Shown: piece by piece, positions 60,018 to 64,000 of the stretch
Position numbering within the stretch: position 1 is the first letter of the stretch
How the letters are laid out: each line of letters starts with the position of its first letter
Assembly (NCBI GenBank): GCA_038503075.1
Contig: JBCAML010000002.1
Coordinates: 2,728,001 to 2,792,000, forward strand
Source: Gyromitra esculenta
Lineage: Eukaryota; Ascomycota; Pezizomycetes; Pezizales; Discinaceae
DNA: 64,000 nt
Direction of reading: 5' to 3'
Notes under the pieces: generated by a model
What the model saw: the letters and a program-made list of their open reading frames with translations, nothing else
Told to the model about the DNA's origin: nothing
Databases searched by the model: none
Program-made: the position numbers and the translations under genes

Positions 60018-62250
60018 ATGGCTGATAATCCGTGCAGTGTCGGCGCCTTGAAGCGAGTGTTTGAGACTAACCTGCCTCCAGACCAGGTGGTCCCAAACCC
60101 CATCTTTCAGGTGCTCCAGATCAAACCTATCGCCGCCCAGCCCGGTGCTCCTGAGCGGTAAGGGTTCATATTATGAAGTGTGAGAGGAAATGCAGTTCTG
60201 ATCAACGTGGTAACAGATATCGTATTGTCTTTTCTGACACGGATAACTTCATCCAGTCCATGCTTGCCACCCAATCGAATCATCTTGTGGCCTCGAAGGA
60301 GCTCGAAAAGGGATGCTTCGTTAGGCTGAATGCCTACCAGGCAAACCAAGTCAAAGAGAAAAAGTATAGTCTTCGCCGTACTACCATAATCGGGGCAATA
60401 ATGTCACTAACAGACCACAGGATCTTGATTGTGCTCAATCTTGATGTGCTTAAAGAGCATGGGAAAAGGGACAAGATCGGGAACCCGGTTTCCCTAGAGC
60501 AAGAGATGGCCGCTCGTGGTCCGACCAATACAACGAAAACAGCAACGGCACAACCTCAGCAAGCTACGGCAACCTCTTTCTACGGAAATAAACCGGCAGC
60601 AGCTCCTGCGAGAGCTCCTGCCCAGAGACCAAATAAGTATGTTGCTAAAATTTCAAGTTTGGTTAAAATTTCTAACGCGTTCCAACCAGCTCCGATCGCC
60701 CTGGAGCTGCTGGCCACGACCGTATCTATCCTATCGAGGCTCTCTCGCCTTATCAGAATAAGTGGACTATTAAAGCCCGCGTCACCGCGAAATCAGAGAT
60801 CAAAACTTGGCACAACGCAAAGGGTGAAGGCAGGCTTTTCACAGTCAATCTTCTTGATGAGACTGGCGAGATCCGTGCCACGGGTTTCAACGACCAGCTC
60901 GATGCCCTCTATGAGGTTTTCCAGGAAGGCCAGGTGTATTATATCTCTAAATGCCGGGTCAATATGGCGAAGCGCCAATTCTCCAACGTGAACAACGACT
61001 ATGAATTGACTTTTGAGCGTGACACTGAAGTGGAAAAGGTACGTAACCTTAATACTTTTATTTGGGCGGGAATAAATTATCGCTCCCGCTTATGTGGTAA
61101 CGGGGAGATTCTGGTCGTTTTCAAGCGAGAATTTATTCCCACCCTAAGTAGTATCTACAACCTAACTGACAATACACAGTGCGAAGACCCAGATGATGGC
61201 GTCCCCCAGATGCGTTTCAACTTTGTCCCATTTGCCGACCTTGAGTCGGTTCAAAAAGATGCCATGATCGATGTCATTGGGGTTGTCAAGGAAATCGGCG
61301 AGGTCAACACCATCACCTCCAAGACGACTCAAAAGCCCTACTCAAAGCGCGACTTGGCCCTTGTCGACAAGACGAACTACCTCGTCCGCCTCACCCTCTG
61401 GGGTAATGTTGCGCAGAATTGGGAGACGGGATTGGATGAAGTCATAGCATTCAAGGGTGTCAAAGTGAGTGACTTTGGTGGCCGTACTCTGAGTATGGTG
61501 CATAGCTCTACCATGACGATTAATCCAGATATCGATGAGGCCCATGCACTCAGGGGATGGTATGATGGGCAAGGGCGTGGAGAGACTTTCCAGAACCACT
61601 TGTCAAGCATGGGTACTGCGGGAGGGAGAAACGACCCTTGCAAAACTCTGGCGCAAGTCAAAGACGAGAATTTGGGCATGGGCGACAACCCCGATTATTT
61701 TCTCACCAAAGCGACGATTGTGTACATCAAACAGGAGAACATATCTTACCCTGCTTGTATTAGCGAAGGCTGCAACAAGAAAGTGGTGCTGATGGGTACT
61801 GACCAGTGGAGGTGCGAGAAGTGCGAGAAAACACATCCAAAGCCTCGTCACAGGTATGTTTTCCCTACCACGCTCCGAGCTACGTTACCAAGGTCCATGT
61901 GTACTAATCAAGACCTATCTAGGTACATCATGACCATCTCTTGCAACGACGCGTTTGGACAGGCATGGCTCAGCTGCTTCGACGATGTTGGGCGTATGGT
62001 CATGGGCAAGACCGCTGACGAGCTCAACGAGCTCAGCGATACGGAAAGCCCGTCCTACGATCATCAGGCTTATCTCGACACATTTTCTAATGCGAATTGC
62101 AAGACCTATCTCTTCAAGTGCCGTGCGAAGATGGATGTTTATCAGGATACACAGAGAGTTAGATGCCAAGTTATGAGCGCTACCCCGCTGAACTATGCGG
62201 TAGAGGCAGCGAAGTTGATCGAACAGATCAAGCTCTATTCGACGAATTAA
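60018..62250 (+). CDS. RFA1: Replication protein A large subunit RFA1 (RPA70)
   Basis: Largest subunit of the trimeric single-strand DNA-binding protein of replication, repair and recombination. Exons 60018-60157, 60217-60363, 60421-60636, 60690-61038, 61180-61853 and 61923-62250 give 617 residues. The N-terminal OB fold (protein interaction) contains YRIVFSDTDNFIQSMLA. A Gln/Ala-rich linker follows, then DNA-binding domain A (IYPIEALSPYQNKWTIKARV, LFTVNLLDETGEIRATGFND) and domain B (KDAMIDVIGVVKEIGEVNTI, VRLTLWGNVAQ). Domain C holds the zinc site, with Cys in CISEGC and WRCEKCEKTH. The end, EAAKLIEQIKLYSTN, matches the family. Intron 3 moves between two frames, so without it the DBD-A start is lost. 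Confidence 0.95.
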
Positions 62251-62690
62251 ATTGTTCAAAGATATGTTATGTGTAGTTAGTCGGATTAAACGGATTCAGT
62301 TCGGGCCGGAAGTAAAAAATATCATTTTGTTGAGAGTAATGAACGGTTGATTGTATCATAGCTGGAATACGTATTGGTAGGATGGACGAGTTATTTATTC
62401 GCTATTGTTTCTGACCGTTCCTGTTCCTGTCCTGTCCGTCCTGTCCTATTCCGATTTAGATGCTTTGGTTTTGGCAATCTATTGGGTGAATTGGGTAGAG
62501 TCTTGGCAGCCGTTGATTGATCTGATAAGGGTTTGCCCTGCATCCCACATTTTGGCTGCCCACAGTCCCACACACCGCAATCGCGTTGGATCATGCAACT
62601 TCAATACCGCAACTTGTCGAACATCCGCCAATCTCGAGAAATAATCCCGTCGTCAGCAACACCCAGCAACCCATCACCAAAACCAGCACA
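62251..62690. other. Spacer between RFA1 and RPL18
   Basis: RFA1 3' flank and RPL18 promoter. No gene and no site I would call with confidence. Confidence 0.5.
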
Positions 62691-63598
62691 ATGGGGTAAG
62701 CAGATGAGAAACCCCCCGTCTTTTTCACGGGAATACCATTCTCCACGAACGACGTCGGATTTGAGCCAGAGTTGCTAACAGGGTTCTGAGGAAATTACAG
62801 TATCGATCTCGACCACAGGAGGCCCTCGCATCATCGCAAGGTTCGTTTTGTCTTGCTACAGATAGGATGAATTGGGGGATATGAGAGGATGGATGGAATC
62901 GGAATGCTGATGGGGATTCCGTGAACAGGCGCCCAAGTCCGACAATGTATACCTTAAGCTCCTCGTGAAGCTTTATAGGTTTTTGGCCCGTATGTCACTC
63001 TCTGTCCCTCCTCCCAAAAATAAATCAAAATAGTAAAAGACTGATCCCCCGCCATAGGTCGTACCGACAGCGCCTTCAACAAGACCGTTCTCCGCCGCCT
63101 GTTCATGTCCAAGATCAACAAGCCCCCTGTCTCGATCTCTCGTATCATTAAGAACGGTGCGAACGCATTTGCGGACCACAACCACAACAAAACCGTTGTT
63201 GTTGTCGGTACCGTCACTGACGACAACCGTCTCCTCGTCGTGCCCAAGCTTACCGTCGCTGCCCTGCGATTCACCGCTACCGCTCGTGCCAGAATTGAGG
63301 CTGCCGGAGGCGAGGCTTTGACTCTTGACCAACTTGCATTGAGGGCACCTACTGGAAGCAACACTCTCCTAATTAGGGGACCTAAGAACGCTAGGGAAGC
63401 CGTCAAGCACTTCGGTTTTGGCCCACACAAGCACAAGAAGCCGTACGTTCTTCTTCTTCCATCGCTTTTGGCATGCAGGCCCCTACTAGGGAACTGGAAG
63501 GTACTGACGCATTTGGGGAATACAGCTATGTCGAGTCAAAGGGCAGGAAATTCGAGAAGGCCCGTGGTCGTCGCCGGAGCAGAGGTTTCAAGGTCTAA
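62691..63598 (+). CDS. RPL18: 60S ribosomal protein L18 (eL18)
   Basis: Cytosolic large-subunit ribosomal protein. Exons 62691-62695, 62801-62840, 62929-62989, 63058-63442 and 63526-63598 give 187 residues, a normal eL18 length. Exon 1 is just ATGGG. The spliced start is [20 protein letters not shown], then [20 protein letters not shown], then [40 protein letters not shown] and [20 protein letters not shown], with a basic C-terminus. All introns are GT-AG and frame-keeping. The very short first exon followed by an intron is typical of fungal ribosomal protein genes. Confidence 0.97.
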
Positions 63599-64000
63599 AC
63601 AGTCAAATCCAAAAAGTTTTTTCCTTCCTCTTTTCACGACACAACTTCACAAATCCAAAACAAATCTACAGTGTACTATCTGGAAGCTCGGCGGGTGGTG
63701 GTGGGGGAATACAAAAAAAAGAGAAAAATATCCTACAATATCTTCTCTCTGTGTCTTGCTTGTCTATGTCATGGTGTTGGGTCGAATGGGTGGAGTGGGA
63801 TAAATGGATGGGATCGTTCTTTTTTCTTTTTTCTTTCCCTGCTACTGCTGTGTTTCTTGCCTTGTGTGCTAGGCTGGGAATGATAGGAGCATTGGCGTGA
63901 ATTCTGGGTCCGTACTGTACCTTTGAAAGACTTCAGGGATTTACAAGTGACGTTGTGTTCCGGTATAATATAGGGCTACCAACTCCTGGTGGTAGCGGTG
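63599..64000. other. 3' flank of RPL18
   Basis: T-rich 3' UTR and downstream sequence up to the window end. No further gene start visible. Confidence 0.5.

Noticed and set aside
1..64000. A secondary-metabolite or defence gene cluster
   Set aside because: The 18 genes are unlinked housekeeping functions on both strands; no synthase, NLR or other cluster backbone is present.

Overview
The window is nuclear DNA of a filamentous ascomycete (Pezizomycotina). It carries single-copy housekeeping genes of clearly fungal type: the fused HIS7, VAC7, HFI1/ADA1, a BRE4-type membrane protein, a GYP1-type TBC protein and a YPR011c-type carrier. Most introns are about 50-90 nt, start with GTRNGT and have CTRAC branch points. 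I reconstructed 18 protein genes and about 77 introns by keeping reading frame and family conservation across each junction. Intron density and several very small exons suggest an intron-rich lineage; I cannot name the genus.

Layout. 0.5-2.5 kb: DBP3 (+). 2.5-6.2 kb: AT-rich, with a decayed Na+/H+ antiporter whose intron holds a TA-flanked MITE. 6.3-7.6 kb: quinone oxidoreductase (-). 8.5-11.9 kb: HRP1-type RNA-binding protein (-). 13.6-15.2 kb: GYP1-type RabGAP (+). 17.7-20.5 kb: VAC7 (-), separated from WEE1 (+, 25.4-28.4 kb) by a 4.9-kb divergent spacer holding a second foldback element. 31.5-32.8 kb: HFI1 (-). 33.3-37.4 kb: 16-exon BRE4-like membrane protein (-). 38.2-40.0 kb: HIS7 (-). 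40.5-41.7 kb: DCD1 (-). 42.5-43.0 kb: possible CorA-like relic. 44.8-47.0 kb: coiled-coil protein (+). 47.9-49.8 kb: RFT1 (-). About 50.6-51.0 kb: unrecognised coding-like segment (-). 51.3-52.5 kb: mitochondrial carrier (-), divergent from ISU1 (+, 53.4-54.2 kb). 55.1-57.9 kb: UBP14 (-). 58.3-59.8 kb: dienelactone hydrolase (-), divergent from RFA1 (+, 60.0-62.3 kb). 62.7-63.6 kb: RPL18 (+).

The genes form no cluster or pathway; they are unlinked core functions (ribosome biogenesis, mRNA 3'-end processing, vesicle traffic, cell-cycle control, histidine and dTMP synthesis, N-glycosylation, Fe-S assembly, ubiquitin recycling, DNA replication). The unusual content is in gene structure and in the gaps. 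ISU1 appears to contain an AT-AC intron. The BRE4-like gene has three consecutive exons of 16, 18 and 12 nt, and the dienelactone hydrolase has an 8-nt exon. Six introns appear to end in AAG rather than CAG or TAG. Two gene relics and two small inverted-repeat elements lie in the spacers. I saw no tRNA, rRNA, CRISPR array or intact autonomous transposon.
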